Assembly (NCBI GenBank): GCA_035628055.1
Contig: DASPKO010000236.1
Location: 1-20,271 of the forward strand
Direction: 5' to 3'
DNA from: DASPKO01 sp035628055
Lineage (GTDB): Bacteria > Planctomycetota > Phycisphaerae > Phycisphaerales > UBA1924
DNA length: 20,271 nt
The position numbers were made by a program, and so were the translations under genes. This document shows positions 1-6,903 of the stretch, piece by piece. Every line of letters starts with the position of its first letter. Position 1 is the stretch's first letter. Below the pieces are notes generated by a model that saw only the letters and a list, made by a program, of their open reading frames with translations, was not told the origin of the DNA and searched no databases.

Positions 1-98
1 GCCTGGAGATCCTGCGCGACGAGCGCGAGGCCGCCGGGTGGCTCCAGTCCCAGATCTCCGGCGTGGTGGCCCGGTACCTCGCCGGGCGGCGCGCCTAG
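1..98 (+). CDS. C-terminal end of an unidentified protein (partial)
   Basis: An open frame enters from the left edge and stops at the TAG at 96-98. Codons run from base 3. The visible 31 residues end in VVARYLAGRRA and look like a charged, helical tail (LEILRDEREAAGW at its start). Codon use is GC-rich at third positions, as in the neighbouring genes, so a real gene end is likely. No family can be recognised from this piece. The next gene starts 72 bases downstream behind its own -10-like box, so the two are probably separate units. Confidence 0.6.
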   Translation, partial: LEILRDEREAAGWLQSQISGVVARYLAGRRA

Positions 99-129
99 GC
101 CGCGTCCACCCACCCCCGGCCCCGGCGAG

Positions 130-135
130 TATGCT
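130..135 (+). promoter_or_regulatory. Candidate -10 box TATGCT
   Basis: TATGCT lies 35 bases before the lipoprotein start codon in otherwise GC-rich sequence. The same hexamer precedes the cysteine dioxygenase gene at 9823-9828. No convincing -35 box is visible. This is a pattern-based call only. Confidence 0.35.
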
Positions 136-170
136 CCGGCCCGGCCGCCAAATCAAGGAGTGACCCGCCC

Positions 171-485
171 ATGAACCGCCCCGGCGCCCCCTGGCTCGCC
201 CCGCTCGCCATTGTCCTGGTCCTACCGCTGGCCGGCTGTGAGAGCAAGGTCACTCGCGCGAACTACGACCAGATCGACATCGGGATGCCCATGTGGCAGG
301 TCGAGAAGCTCCTGGGCAGCGGCAAGGAGGATTCCTCCGGGGGCGGGGTGAGCATCTCGGGCGCCGGCGTCGGCAGTGTGGGGGCATCGCCCGAGCGCGT
401 CTTCGTGTGGGAGGAGGGCGCGGCGAAGATCGTCGTGCACTTCGTGGCCGACAAGGTCGTCCAGAAGCGATCCGAAGGGCTCTAG
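171..485 (+). CDS. Small lipoprotein with a BamE/SmpA-like body
   Basis: This 104-residue protein starts with a short lipoprotein signal: a hydrophobic stretch (LAPLAIVLVLPLAGC) ending in the lipobox LAGC, so Cys23 is the likely lipidated residue. The mature part, about 80 residues, begins NYDQIDIGMPMWQVEKLLG. This resembles the opening of BamE/SmpA-fold small lipoproteins, in which a 'Y..I..GM....V..LLG' helix is followed by two or three beta strands (here VFVWEEGAAKIVVHFVADKVV). A Gly/Ser-rich loop near residues 50-72 separates the helix from the strands. Start choice is supported by AAGGAG at 155-160, ten bases upstream. The gene ends one base before the cyclodeaminase-family gene, implying an operon. 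The fold is inferred from pattern, and the exact role, possibly in the envelope, is unknown. Confidence 0.82.
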   Translation: MNRPGAPWLAPLAIVLVLPLAGCESKVTRANYDQIDIGMPMWQVEKLLGSGKEDSSGGGVSISGAGVGSVGASPERVFVWEEGAAKIVVHFVADKVVQKRSEGL

Positions 486-486
486 C

Positions 487-1113
487 GTGCGCGCCGCGTC
501 CCGAGCCCCGCTGCACGAGCTCCCCCTCGGGGCACTGCTCGACGCGGTCGCCGCCCGCACGCCCGCGCCCGGGGGCGGGGCGGTCGCCGCCGCGGTCGGC
601 TCCCTCTCCGCGGCCTTGGCCCAGATGGTGGTCTCCTTCTCGCTGGGCCGGGCGTCGCTGGCCGCCCATCAGGAGGAGCTGGCCCGCGCCGCGGCCAAGC
701 TCGAGCGCGCCCGGGCGCTCCTGCTGGGGCTGGCCGAGGAGGATGCCGCGGCCTTCGAGCCCGTCGCCCAGTTGCTCAGGCTCGGCCCGGGCGACCCCCA
801 GCGCGCCCGCGACCTGCCCGGGGCGGTGCTGACCGCCATGGCCCCACCGCGCGCCGCCGCGGCGGCCTCCGCGGACCTGCTCCGCCTCATGGAGACCCTG
901 GTGGGCATCACCAACCGGAACCTGCGCAGCGACCTGGCGATCGCCGCGGTCCTGGCCGAGGCCACCGCCCGGGCCGCCTGGTGGAACATCGCGGCCAACC
1001 TGGCGCTGCACCCGGCGCCGGCCTCGCTGGGCGACCTGACGACCGAGATGCGGGTGCTCCTCGACGAGGCGGCCCGCCGCCGGGCCGAGATCGAGACCCG
1101 CTGCGCCTGGTGA
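487..1113 (+). CDS. Cyclodeaminase/cyclohydrolase family protein (FTCD C-terminal type)
   Basis: This 208-residue protein matches the formiminotetrahydrofolate cyclodeaminase / methenyltetrahydrofolate cyclohydrolase (FchA-like) family. Near the N-terminus is the family signature PAPGGGAVAAAVGSLSAALA (about residues 24-43), with the glycine-rich turn and small-residue helix. The later segment NLRSDLAIAAVLAEATARAAW followed by NIAANLAL corresponds to the conserved 'SD..VAA..A......NV..NL' region. The length fits the stand-alone single-domain members, which handle C1 units on folate in the cytoplasm; bifunctional enzymes carry this domain fused to formiminotransferase. The start is a GTG at 487, one base after the lipoprotein stop, with AAGGG upstream (474-478). 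An earlier in-frame ATG at 376 lies inside the lipoprotein gene and is unlikely. The substrate cannot be settled from sequence. Confidence 0.85.
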   Translation: MRAASRAPLHELPLGALLDAVAARTPAPGGGAVAAAVGSLSAALAQMVVSFSLGRASLAAHQEELARAAAKLERARALLLGLAEEDAAAFEPVAQLLRLGPGDPQRARDLPGAVLTAMAPPRAAAAASADLLRLMETLVGITNRNLRSDLAIAAVLAEATARAAWWNIAANLALHPAPASLGDLTTEMRVLLDEAARRRAEIETRCAW

Positions 1114-1275
1114 GCGGGGTGGCGGACGGTCGTCCCTCCGCATACCCGCAGCGTGCGCGTGCGCCCTCGCAGCCGTGTCAGGGCCGAAACCGAGGGCTCT
1201 CCCCCAGGAACCGCCGCCGCCGGCGAGCACGCCGCGCCCTGCGCCTCCGTCAACCGAGCCGCGCGGCGCCGGTCG

Positions 1276-1281
1276 TACCCT
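1276..1281 (+). promoter_or_regulatory. Candidate -10 box TACCCT for a leaderless SRAP transcript
   Basis: TACCCT sits six bases before the ATG at 1288, and no Shine-Dalgarno sequence precedes that ATG. A -10 box at this distance would place transcription start at or next to the start codon. The same arrangement recurs before leuS and the alpha/beta hydrolase gene in this window. Confidence 0.4.
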
Positions 1282-1287
1282 CCCGCC

Positions 1288-2001
1288 ATGTGCGGCCGGT
1301 ACACCCGCTCCTACACGTGGAAAGAGGTCCACGACTTCCTCGACCTCCAGTTTCCCGAGCAGGCCGAGATTGCCCCGAGCTACAACGTCGCGCCCACCCA
1401 GGCGTCGCCGATCGTCCGGCGCGACGCCGAGGGGCGGCGCGGCCTGGCCATGGCCCGGTGGGGCCTGGTGCCGGGATGGGCCAAGGACGAGAAGATCGGC
1501 TCGCAGCTCATCAACGCGCGCTGCGAGACCCTCTCCACCACGCCCGCGTACCGGACGGCGTTCGCGCGCGACCGCTGCGTCGTCCCGGTCTCGGGCTTCT
1601 ACGAGTGGCAGGCCAGCGGGGGCGGGCGCGGCCGCGGCGGCAAGCAGCCCTGGTACGTCCGCCGCGCCGACGGAGCGATCATGTGCCTGGCGGGTCTGTG
1701 CGCGCGCTGCGGCCGCGGCGCCGGGCCGGTCGAGACCTTCTCCATCGCCACGACGGCTGCCAACGAGTTCATGGCGCCGCTGCACGACCGCATGCCCGTG
1801 GTGCTGGAGCCGGAGGACGTTGCCGCCTGGCTCGACCCGGCGGCCTCACCCGAGGCCCTGGCCGCGCTGCTGAGGCCGGCGGCCGCGGGCGTGCTGACCG
1901 GCTGGGAGGTGAGCCGGCGCGTGAACAGCCCGCGCTGCGACGAGCCGGGGCTGATCGAGCCCGCCGAACACGAGCGGCAGGGAGAGCTGGGCTTCGGGTG
2001 A
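1288..2001 (+). CDS. yedK: SRAP-domain abasic-site processing protein (YedK/HMCES family)
   Basis: This 237-residue protein shows all the hallmarks of the SOS-response-associated peptidase family, which crosslinks to abasic sites in single-stranded DNA and shields them. It begins MCGRY, so removal of Met1 exposes the catalytic Cys2 that forms the thiazolidine link with the abasic sugar. Other conserved elements are YNVAPTQ (Asn33), RWGLVPGWAKD (57-67), NARCET (76-81), VSGFYEWQ with Glu106, and MAPLHDRMPV with His166. An in-frame extension upstream of 1288 lacks family similarity and would bury the catalytic cysteine, so ATG 1288 is certain on functional grounds. There is no Shine-Dalgarno; a TACCCT box lies six bases upstream. 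An Rhs gene remnant begins only eleven bases after the stop, so this gene marks the left edge of the inserted island. Confidence 0.96.
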   Translation: MCGRYTRSYTWKEVHDFLDLQFPEQAEIAPSYNVAPTQASPIVRRDAEGRRGLAMARWGLVPGWAKDEKIGSQLINARCETLSTTPAYRTAFARDRCVVPVSGFYEWQASGGGRGRGGKQPWYVRRADGAIMCLAGLCARCGRGAGPVETFSIATTAANEFMAPLHDRMPVVLEPEDVAAWLDPAASPEALAALLRPAAAGVLTGWEVSRRVNSPRCDEPGLIEPAEHERQGELGFG

Positions 2002-2011
2002 AGCTGGGGCG

Positions 2012-2102
2012 GTTCCAGGCCCCGCGCTTGACTCGGTAAGCCGGTCCAGGCCGTCGTAGAGGTGCTACCAGTCGCTAAAGGCGAGCCTGCACCCGGGCGG
2101 GC
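2012..2102 (-). pseudogene. Rhs core scrap (fragment C)
   Basis: These 91 bases match 6453-6544 of the truncated Rhs gene across their full length, with one base deleted in the run after GCGCTT and about a dozen substitutions. In the intact frame the matching part encodes the Rhs stretch around DGLDRLTESKRGAW. The scrap is too short and too decayed to code. It is the same strand sense as the other Rhs pieces. It marks an old Rhs locus end, or the left end of the accumulated island, right after the SRAP gene. Confidence 0.8.
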
Positions 2103-2137
2103 AGAGTCACGATCGATCGATCTGATCGGCATCCAGG

Positions 2138-2944
2138 TCACGAGTCAGAAGCCGGGCCGGGATGATCCAACTCAAACAACAGTTGCTCCAACGCCCATCG
2201 CGACTGCTCGGTTGCGAACGGCATGCGCGCCGCCACCAGATTTCGGATGCGTTCCGGCGGCCGCACCCGCACAAGATTCACATACGGTCCCTCGCGACCC
2301 GTTGGGTCACGCGTTCGCCAAGCGATCCACAAGTTCAAGAACAGATCGAGGTTCCTGTTGATGTCGAAGAGTGTTGGGAATCTCTGATCCGAGGGAGTAT
2401 CAATATCAACGTCGGGCTCCAGGGGCGTGCCGAAGTCATCATACAGAGCCGATCTCAGGCTCCACGCACTTCCGCCGGCAATGCCCGCCAGGTTGAGCCA
2501 CTCTCGCGGGTAAAGTGCGTGAAGATCGAGGCGGCAGGCGGGGGGAACTGCCATCGCGAACCAGTTGCGACCGTCCACCTCGACCTCATAGGCGGCCGCG
2601 GCGCCGGTCGCATGACACAGGGCCGGCTTTGGGAGCGCACGGCGCGGCACAGCGTGTGGCCGGACGACGGGCTCCCGACCAAGCTCGCGCGCCGCTGCGT
2701 CGATGAGCGCGTAATACTTATCGGTGAGCTCGGGCGAGAACCCCGCCCGAGTGCGGCCGCTTGCAAGATCGACGCGTGCTTTGACCAACTGAGCTTCGGT
2801 GATTGGAAGAGAAGCCGCCTGCGTGATCCTGTCTCGTATTGTGTCGGGTATTCCGCGTAGCGAGGCCAGTCGCCCGCCCAGCACGCCGGCCACCACCGTC
2901 ATGTCAGACGCAGATAGTCGAGGGTGAGGGCCGTGATCAGTCAT
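2138..2944 (-). CDS. Unknown protein coupled to the displaced Rhs tip; putative immunity protein
   Basis: This 268-residue protein is of no family I recognise. It starts at an ATG (2944-2942) that overlaps the stop codon of the upstream Rhs tip as ATGA, the usual sign of translational coupling. Position directly behind an Rhs C-terminal module is where immunity genes are found, so immunity to the 2941-3605 toxin-like domain is the working guess. There is no signal peptide or membrane segment, fitting a cytoplasmic antidote. The N-terminal half (residues 1-95) looks helical and includes a D/R-rich segment. The C-terminal half contains aromatic-rich stretches (NLDLFLNLWIAW, WALEQLLFELDH). Base composition is clearly less GC-rich than the flanking core genes, consistent with transfer. 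It is larger than most immunity proteins. Confidence 0.7.
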   Translation of the reverse strand: MTDHGPHPRLSASDMTVVAGVLGGRLASLRGIPDTIRDRITQAASLPITEAQLVKARVDLASGRTRAGFSPELTDKYYALIDAAARELGREPVVRPHAVPRRALPKPALCHATGAAAAYEVEVDGRNWFAMAVPPACRLDLHALYPREWLNLAGIAGGSAWSLRSALYDDFGTPLEPDVDIDTPSDQRFPTLFDINRNLDLFLNLWIAWRTRDPTGREGPYVNLVRVRPPERIRNLVAARMPFATEQSRWALEQLLFELDHPGPASDS

Positions 2945-4085
2945 GGCTTGCGGCAGTTGACCTCACAGAGGCCAATCAAGTCATCCCATTGGTCCAATGC
3001 ATAGCACGGGAACTTCCCGTCGCCTAGTGCCTCCCCGATCGACAGGAAGCACGCGTCCGCCGCAGCCCGAGCACTCTTTAGTATATCGCAGTTTGTCGGG
3101 TCCGCCGTAAACTCCTTCAGTGCGTCCCGCATTCGTTGGCAGTTCGGATCACTCGACGCCGCAGCTTGTGCGTCAAAGACTGCGATGAAGGCGCCGCCAG
3201 CACCCAACACCCCGCCCACCTTGGCGCCGCGAGAATTGTACACCCCGCCGCTCGGTCGCTTTCGTTGGCACGTGCGGTTCGTACCAGGGTCAGCGTTCTT
3301 GCAAATGCCGCGCATGTGCGAATCGATAACACTGTCGTCGACGCCCCCAGCTCGGAGGCTTTCCCGAATAATGCTCCTTCGCTGCCGGCTGGACATGCCC
3401 TGCCACACACGACGCTGGAAGTCCCGCGCAGATTCGCCGGGCACACGTCCAATTCGAAGACGGCGTGCCTCCTTGCTAATTGCATCGTCTATGTGCAGAT
3501 GGGCCTTGTTGTGTGTAGCATCATCGGAAAGCTGTAGACATGTTTGGTTCGGATCCCCGCCCAAATACAGAGGATACGGATGATGAACAGGTCCTCCAGC
3601 CAGGCCGGATGGATCGACTTCATTGAGCGGCGCCGAGCGAACATATTGGAAGACGTTCATGCTGTCTTCGTAATCAAGCGGGTCCCTCTCCAGCCACCGG
3701 CCCAGGGCCGGGTCGTAGTGGCGGAACCTCACCGTGTAGGTCTGCACCTCGCGATGAAGAGGTACCCGTCGTAGCCGACCGGACTCCCCGGGCCCGCCGG
3801 GTCGGAGATGTCCCCGGCCGCCAGCGCCGCCTTGCCGACCCACATAGCCAGGTCGGTGGCGTTCACCGCCCCGTCGCGGTTGAAGTCGGCATCCACGTTT
3901 TAGTTGGTCGTGCCGATGTTCGCGGTCACGATCAGGGCCTTGTCCGCCGCGTCGGTGTCGCCGTCCCCGTCGCTGTCGTCGAACCAGGAGTGCCGGGCGA
4001 CGCCGTAGGGCGTGTAGAGCACCCGCTCGGCGAGCCTGGCATTCGAGGCGACGACCGCGGCCACGGAGCACTGTACGTCGGTCAG
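2941..4085 (-). pseudogene. Displaced Rhs C-terminal tip with putative HHH/HNH-like nuclease toxin (fragment B)
   Basis: This is a second, partial copy of the Rhs C-terminal region. Reading leftward, it starts abruptly at LTDVQ, repeats the dockerin-like module and the core ending DPALGRWLERDP, then after DPSGL (near 3610) switches to a 220-residue tip unrelated to that of the upstream Rhs gene. The shared part is broken: TAC to TAA at 3900-3902 creates a stop, and one base is missing near 3754 relative to 5511-5520. The tip itself is open to its stop at 2941. It carries VHHPYPLYLGG, then ATHNKAHLHID, a pattern like HH...P..LGG....H...H metal-dependent nuclease toxins of the AHH/HNH type. Several cysteines follow near the end. 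It has no start signal of its own; expression would need recombination onto an intact Rhs gene or read-through. Confidence 0.75.
3784..4085 (-). repeat. Direct repeat of Rhs core/dockerin segment, copy B
   Basis: Bases 3784-4085 align without gaps to 5545-5846 (offset 1761). The first 116 bases, 3784-3899, are identical. Scattered substitutions, including the stop-creating change at 3900, occur in the rest. Beyond 3784 to the left, similarity continues more weakly to about 3640 with one single-base gap. The repeat ends sharply at 4085. The long identical block suggests a recent duplication or gene conversion. Confidence 0.92.
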
Positions 4086-4255
4086 GTGGGAATACCAGGA
4101 GGCTCGGCCCGAAGGAAGCGCAGGCACAATGAGAGGCCCGCGTCGTGCGCACGCTCGCACACCTCTCGGGAGAGCGTCAGACGACAGCGCCAGCCCTGAA
4201 AACCCCCCTCGGGCGAGTGCCTGGATGACCCACGGGTCGAAGGCGGGTTGGACTA

Positions 4256-4711
4256 TTAGTCACTCCACACAGCCATGTCTTGCAGATCGATTGTACTAGT
4301 TGGTGGGGACGTGCAGTGTGTTGCTGCATGAAGTGGTGCCGAACGCTCCACGCCAGCAATATCAAGCACTTCATATGGGTGGCATATTTCAACAAGCAAT
4401 GTCTGGCTGTGTTGGAGACCACGCAACAGGTAAACGATCATCGCATCTTCTGTGGCGACAAACGATGAGGTGAAGGGCGGGTATGTACCGCCTCGTGCAA
4501 CAAGTGCGCTCCAGAACGCCTCGCGATTCGGGTCGCTGCGATCGAACATGCCCAGCCGCCAAACGAGCCATCTCGGCTCGGGCCGCGAGGCCTCCGCAGC
4601 GACCACCATTGCCAGCAAGACATCGTCCGATCGCCACTTCCCCTTCCCATTGTCGGCGAGCTTGCGTAGCCGGGTTAGTTTGTCGATATCAATTCTCACT
4701 GTCGTCCTCAT
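4256..4711 (-). CDS. Unknown protein overlapping the Rhs stop; putative immunity protein
   Basis: This 151-residue protein starts at ATG 4711-4709, inside the last codons of the upstream Rhs gene (23-base overlap), beginning MRTTVRIDIDKLTRLRKLAD. An in-frame ATG fourteen codons earlier is possible but would deepen the overlap. Its position behind an Rhs toxin tip suggests an immunity role. No membrane segment is evident, which is unexpected if the partner tip acts on membranes. Notable segments are RWLVWRLGMFDRSDPNREAFW and SQTLLVEICHPYEVLDIAGVE. The last 30 residues are Thr/Ser/Pro-rich. Composition is less GC-rich than the core genome. I recognise no family. Between it and the displaced Rhs tip (4086-4255) I see no gene. 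Confidence 0.7.
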   Translation of the reverse strand: MRTTVRIDIDKLTRLRKLADNGKGKWRSDDVLLAMVVAAEASRPEPRWLVWRLGMFDRSDPNREAFWSALVARGGTYPPFTSSFVATEDAMIVYLLRGLQHSQTLLVEICHPYEVLDIAGVERSAPLHAATHCTSPPTSTIDLQDMAVWSD

Positions 4712-6767
4712 AGAGCCAGTCAAACAGCCAGTCGGCGCCAAAGCAACCGGCAATGCCGCCTACGGCGCCGCCGATCACCGCCCCGGGCGGTCCAAGAAGT
4801 GCACCTCCAGCAGCGCCAACACCAAGTCCACCGAGAAAGCCCGCGCCAGTACTACATGACGCCTTACAAGCCACGTCTAGTCGGTCCTCGGGCGCAGCCC
4901 GAACTACTTCGATAACATCGGCGCCCACGGACACGCACACTAGGCTGGTTCCGCCGGCTCGAACCACACGGCCAAGCCGATTGACTCCTGGGGAAGTCTT
5001 GGCGGGATTGAAACCACGCTGGTGACCGGCTCTTCGGCGCGCGTCCTGGATCTTTTTGGTACTGGCGCGAAACAGACCCTGCAACTTCCTGCGGTACTTT
5101 GCTTGAATGGCGCACCGCCTCGCCTCGAGAGCCTCCGGGCTCAACACCTTCGGCAACCTCTCCATTTCGCGCTTGACTTCCTCATCATACTGTCGGCGGA
5201 GTTCTCCTGCCAGGAGGAGTTCTTCCCCGATTCCGAGCGCGGCCGCTTCGGCTGCGTCCATGACAAGGAAGCCCTCTTCGTCGACAGGCAAGCACACAGC
5301 GCAGTCATCTCGCTGTTCGCGAGCCCACTGTCGCATGTTCATTTGCTCATCGGTGGGGCCGAGGCCAAGCGGGTCCTTGCGCGATACCGGACGGCTGCCA
5401 ACATATTGAAATAGATTCGGTCCGTCCACATATCCAGCAGGGTCCCTCTCCAGCCACCTTCCCAGCGCCGGGTCATAGTCCCTGAAGCGGACCTTGTAGA
5501 TTTGAATCTCGCGGTTGAAAAGGTACCCGCAGTAGCCGATCGCGCTCCCCGGGCCCGCCGGGTCGGAGATGTCCCCGGCCGCCAGCGCCGCCTTGCCGAC
5601 CCACATAGCCAGGTCGGTGGCGTTCACCGCCCCGTCGCGGTTGAAGTCGGCATCCACGTTGTAGTTGGTCGTGCCGATGTTCGCGGTCACGATCAGTGCC
5701 TTGTCCGCCGCGTCGGTGTCGCCGTCCCCGTCGCTGTCGTCGAACCAGGAGTGCCGGGCCACGCCGTAGGGCGTGTAGCGCACCCGCTCGCTGAGCCTGG
5801 CGTTGGAAGCGACGACGGCGGCCACCGAGAACTGTACGTCGGTCAGATAGTGGTACGTGTTCTCGTAGCTGCCGTTGGCCCCGGAGTCGAGCCGCCGGCA
5901 GACCGCGTCGTCGATGTAGCGGACGCCCCAGACCTGCTGGGCCCGGTTGTTGGTCCCGGGGTTGTTCACGTAGTCGGTGTCGATCTCCTCCTGGACCATC
6001 TGCCAGGCGGCCGAGTAGTACATCTGCCGCTTCTCGTCCAGGCCGTTGGCGGGGGTGGTCGTGTCGAGCTTGCGCACGGTCCGCCAGTGCAGCCCGTTGT
6101 ACTCGCTCTCCTGGAGCGTGACGCTGGCGGCCGGGGTGATCTGGTCGATGGTCACCTTCACCAGGCGGTTCCAGGCGTCGTGGGTGTAGACGCTGCGGGT
6201 GTTGGCGGTGCGGTCCTGCTGGCGCATGTTCCCGGCGTCGTCGTAGGTGAAGGGGAGTTGGGGGTGGGTGGTGCCGGTGGCGTCCTGGTCGCGCCATTCG
6301 GTCTCGTTGGCCTTGTTGTGCTGGCGGGTCTCGACCTCGCCGGTGTTGGTGTAAACCCCGTTGCCATTGAGGTCGGTGCGCAGCTCGGTCCAGTTGCCCA
6401 GCATGTCCAGGGCCCACTGCTGGCTGCTGGTGGAGACCACCAGGCTGGTGCCGTTCCAGGCCCCGCGCTTGGACTCGGTGAGCCGGTCCAGGCCGTCGTA
6501 GAGGTGCTGCCAGTCGCGGAAGGCGATCTTGGCGCCCGGGCGGGCGTCGTAGGCGCTCAGGCGGTTCGAGGCCCGGTCGTAGGTGTGCGTGGTCTCGTAG
6601 ATCGGGGGCTTGTTGGGGAGGGAGCCCGAGCCGGTCGTGACCGCGCCGTCGAGCCAGGTCTGGCGCTTCACGCCTAGCCGCTTCAGAGACTCACCTGCCC
6701 AAGTCCGAATCTCGGTCGGGGCTCCACAACACAACGCCGCGGTCGGTTGTGAGCTGCGGGCGACCAT
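4689..6767 (-). CDS. Rhs-family protein, 5'-truncated, with dockerin-like insert and glycine-zipper tip (fragment A)
   Basis: This 692-residue frame contains only the last part of an Rhs shell: YD-type repeats such as YDRASNRLSAYD and YDDAGNMRQQDRT, then the conserved core end RFRDYDPALGRWLERDP and DPLGL. Intact Rhs proteins are usually well over 1000 residues, so at least half is missing. Between RYTPYGVARH and GYCGYLFNRE lies a pair of EF-hand-like loops, DSDGDGDTDAAD (about residues 341-356) and DFNRDGAVNATD (about 370-383), typical of dockerin-type calcium modules. After DPLGL comes a different, less GC-rich tip of about 225 residues: a charged helical region, then a glycine zipper with GVGAAGGALLG and GGAVGGIAG, like membrane-active toxin ends. 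The first 25 or so residues are read out of frame through another gene remnant, so the start is doubtful and expression uncertain. Confidence 0.75.
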   Translation of the reverse strand: MVARSSQPTAALCCGAPTEIRTWAGESLKRLGVKRQTWLDGAVTTGSGSLPNKPPIYETTHTYDRASNRLSAYDARPGAKIAFRDWQHLYDGLDRLTESKRGAWNGTSLVVSTSSQQWALDMLGNWTELRTDLNGNGVYTNTGEVETRQHNKANETEWRDQDATGTTHPQLPFTYDDAGNMRQQDRTANTRSVYTHDAWNRLVKVTIDQITPAASVTLQESEYNGLHWRTVRKLDTTTPANGLDEKRQMYYSAAWQMVQEEIDTDYVNNPGTNNRAQQVWGVRYIDDAVCRRLDSGANGSYENTYHYLTDVQFSVAAVVASNARLSERVRYTPYGVARHSWFDDSDGDGDTDAADKALIVTANIGTTNYNVDADFNRDGAVNATDLAMWVGKAALAAGDISDPAGPGSAIGYCGYLFNREIQIYKVRFRDYDPALGRWLERDPAGYVDGPNLFQYVGSRPVSRKDPLGLGPTDEQMNMRQWAREQRDDCAVCLPVDEEGFLVMDAAEAAALGIGEELLLAGELRRQYDEEVKREMERLPKVLSPEALEARRCAIQAKYRRKLQGLFRASTKKIQDARRRAGHQRGFNPAKTSPGVNRLGRVVRAGGTSLVCVSVGADVIEVVRAAPEDRLDVACKASCSTGAGFLGGLGVGAAGGALLGPPGAVIGGAVGGIAGCFGADWLFDWLYEDDSEN
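5545..5846 (-). repeat. Direct repeat of Rhs core/dockerin segment, copy A
   Basis: This is the intact-frame partner of the repeat at 3784-4085. It encodes the stretch from LTDVQF through the two calcium-binding-like loops to AAGDISDPAGPG. Here the codon that is a stop in copy B reads TAC (Tyr, in TNYNVDAD). Confidence 0.92.
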
Positions 6768-6850
6768 CGCTCCGGATCGTCACCAAACACACGTGGCCGT
6801 CCGCCGCCGCGTCACGGGCGGTTTCGATAATCCCCTCAACCTCAGCAGGT
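6691..6850 (-). pseudogene. Truncated N-terminus resembling a PPOX-class flavin-binding protein
   Basis: A frame on the minus strand encodes EGIIETARDAAADGHVCLVT followed by IRSDGRPQLTT, then runs into unrelated sequence and stops at 6691. The pattern of a helix followed by 'LVTI..DGRPQ.T' is the usual opening of pyridoxamine-phosphate-oxidase-like (general stress protein 26 type) proteins, which are normally 120-160 residues long. Only about 40 residues remain, and no ATG/GTG start is visible just upstream. I infer an older resident gene cut by insertion of the Rhs island. The assignment rests on one short motif. Confidence 0.35.
6699..6726 (+). other. tRNA-3'-end-like sequence (possible attachment-site remnant)
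   Basis: The 28 bases can be read as a T-arm (CCAAG stem, TCCGAAT loop, CTCGG stem), an acceptor strand TCGGGGC, a discriminator T and CCA. This resembles the end of a glycine tRNA. One T-stem pair is mismatched (A-C) and the loop has C for the second T. No GCCCCGA acceptor partner, D-arm or anticodon arm lies upstream. It sits exactly where the Rhs fragment meets the truncated PPOX-like gene, which is where an integration scar would be expected. Confidence 0.25.
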
Positions 6851-6903
6851 ACCGGTCCCGCCCCGCTCGTGCCCGGTCCCGGGCTTTGCCGATCCTTAGG
6901 CCC

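Noticed and set aside
2109..2130. GATCGATCGATC tandem tetramer as a regulatory or methylation site cluster
   Set aside because: It is too short and isolated, next to decayed Rhs sequence, with nothing else to support a function.
5502..6677. Open frame of 391 codons on the plus strand through the Rhs gene
   Set aside because: It is a Val/Gly/Ala-rich shadow of the Rhs coding strand with no independent signal.
6640..6726. A complete tRNA gene at the Rhs/PPOX junction
   Set aside because: Only the T-arm, acceptor 3' strand and CCA can be matched; there is no pairing 5' acceptor strand, D-arm or anticodon arm.
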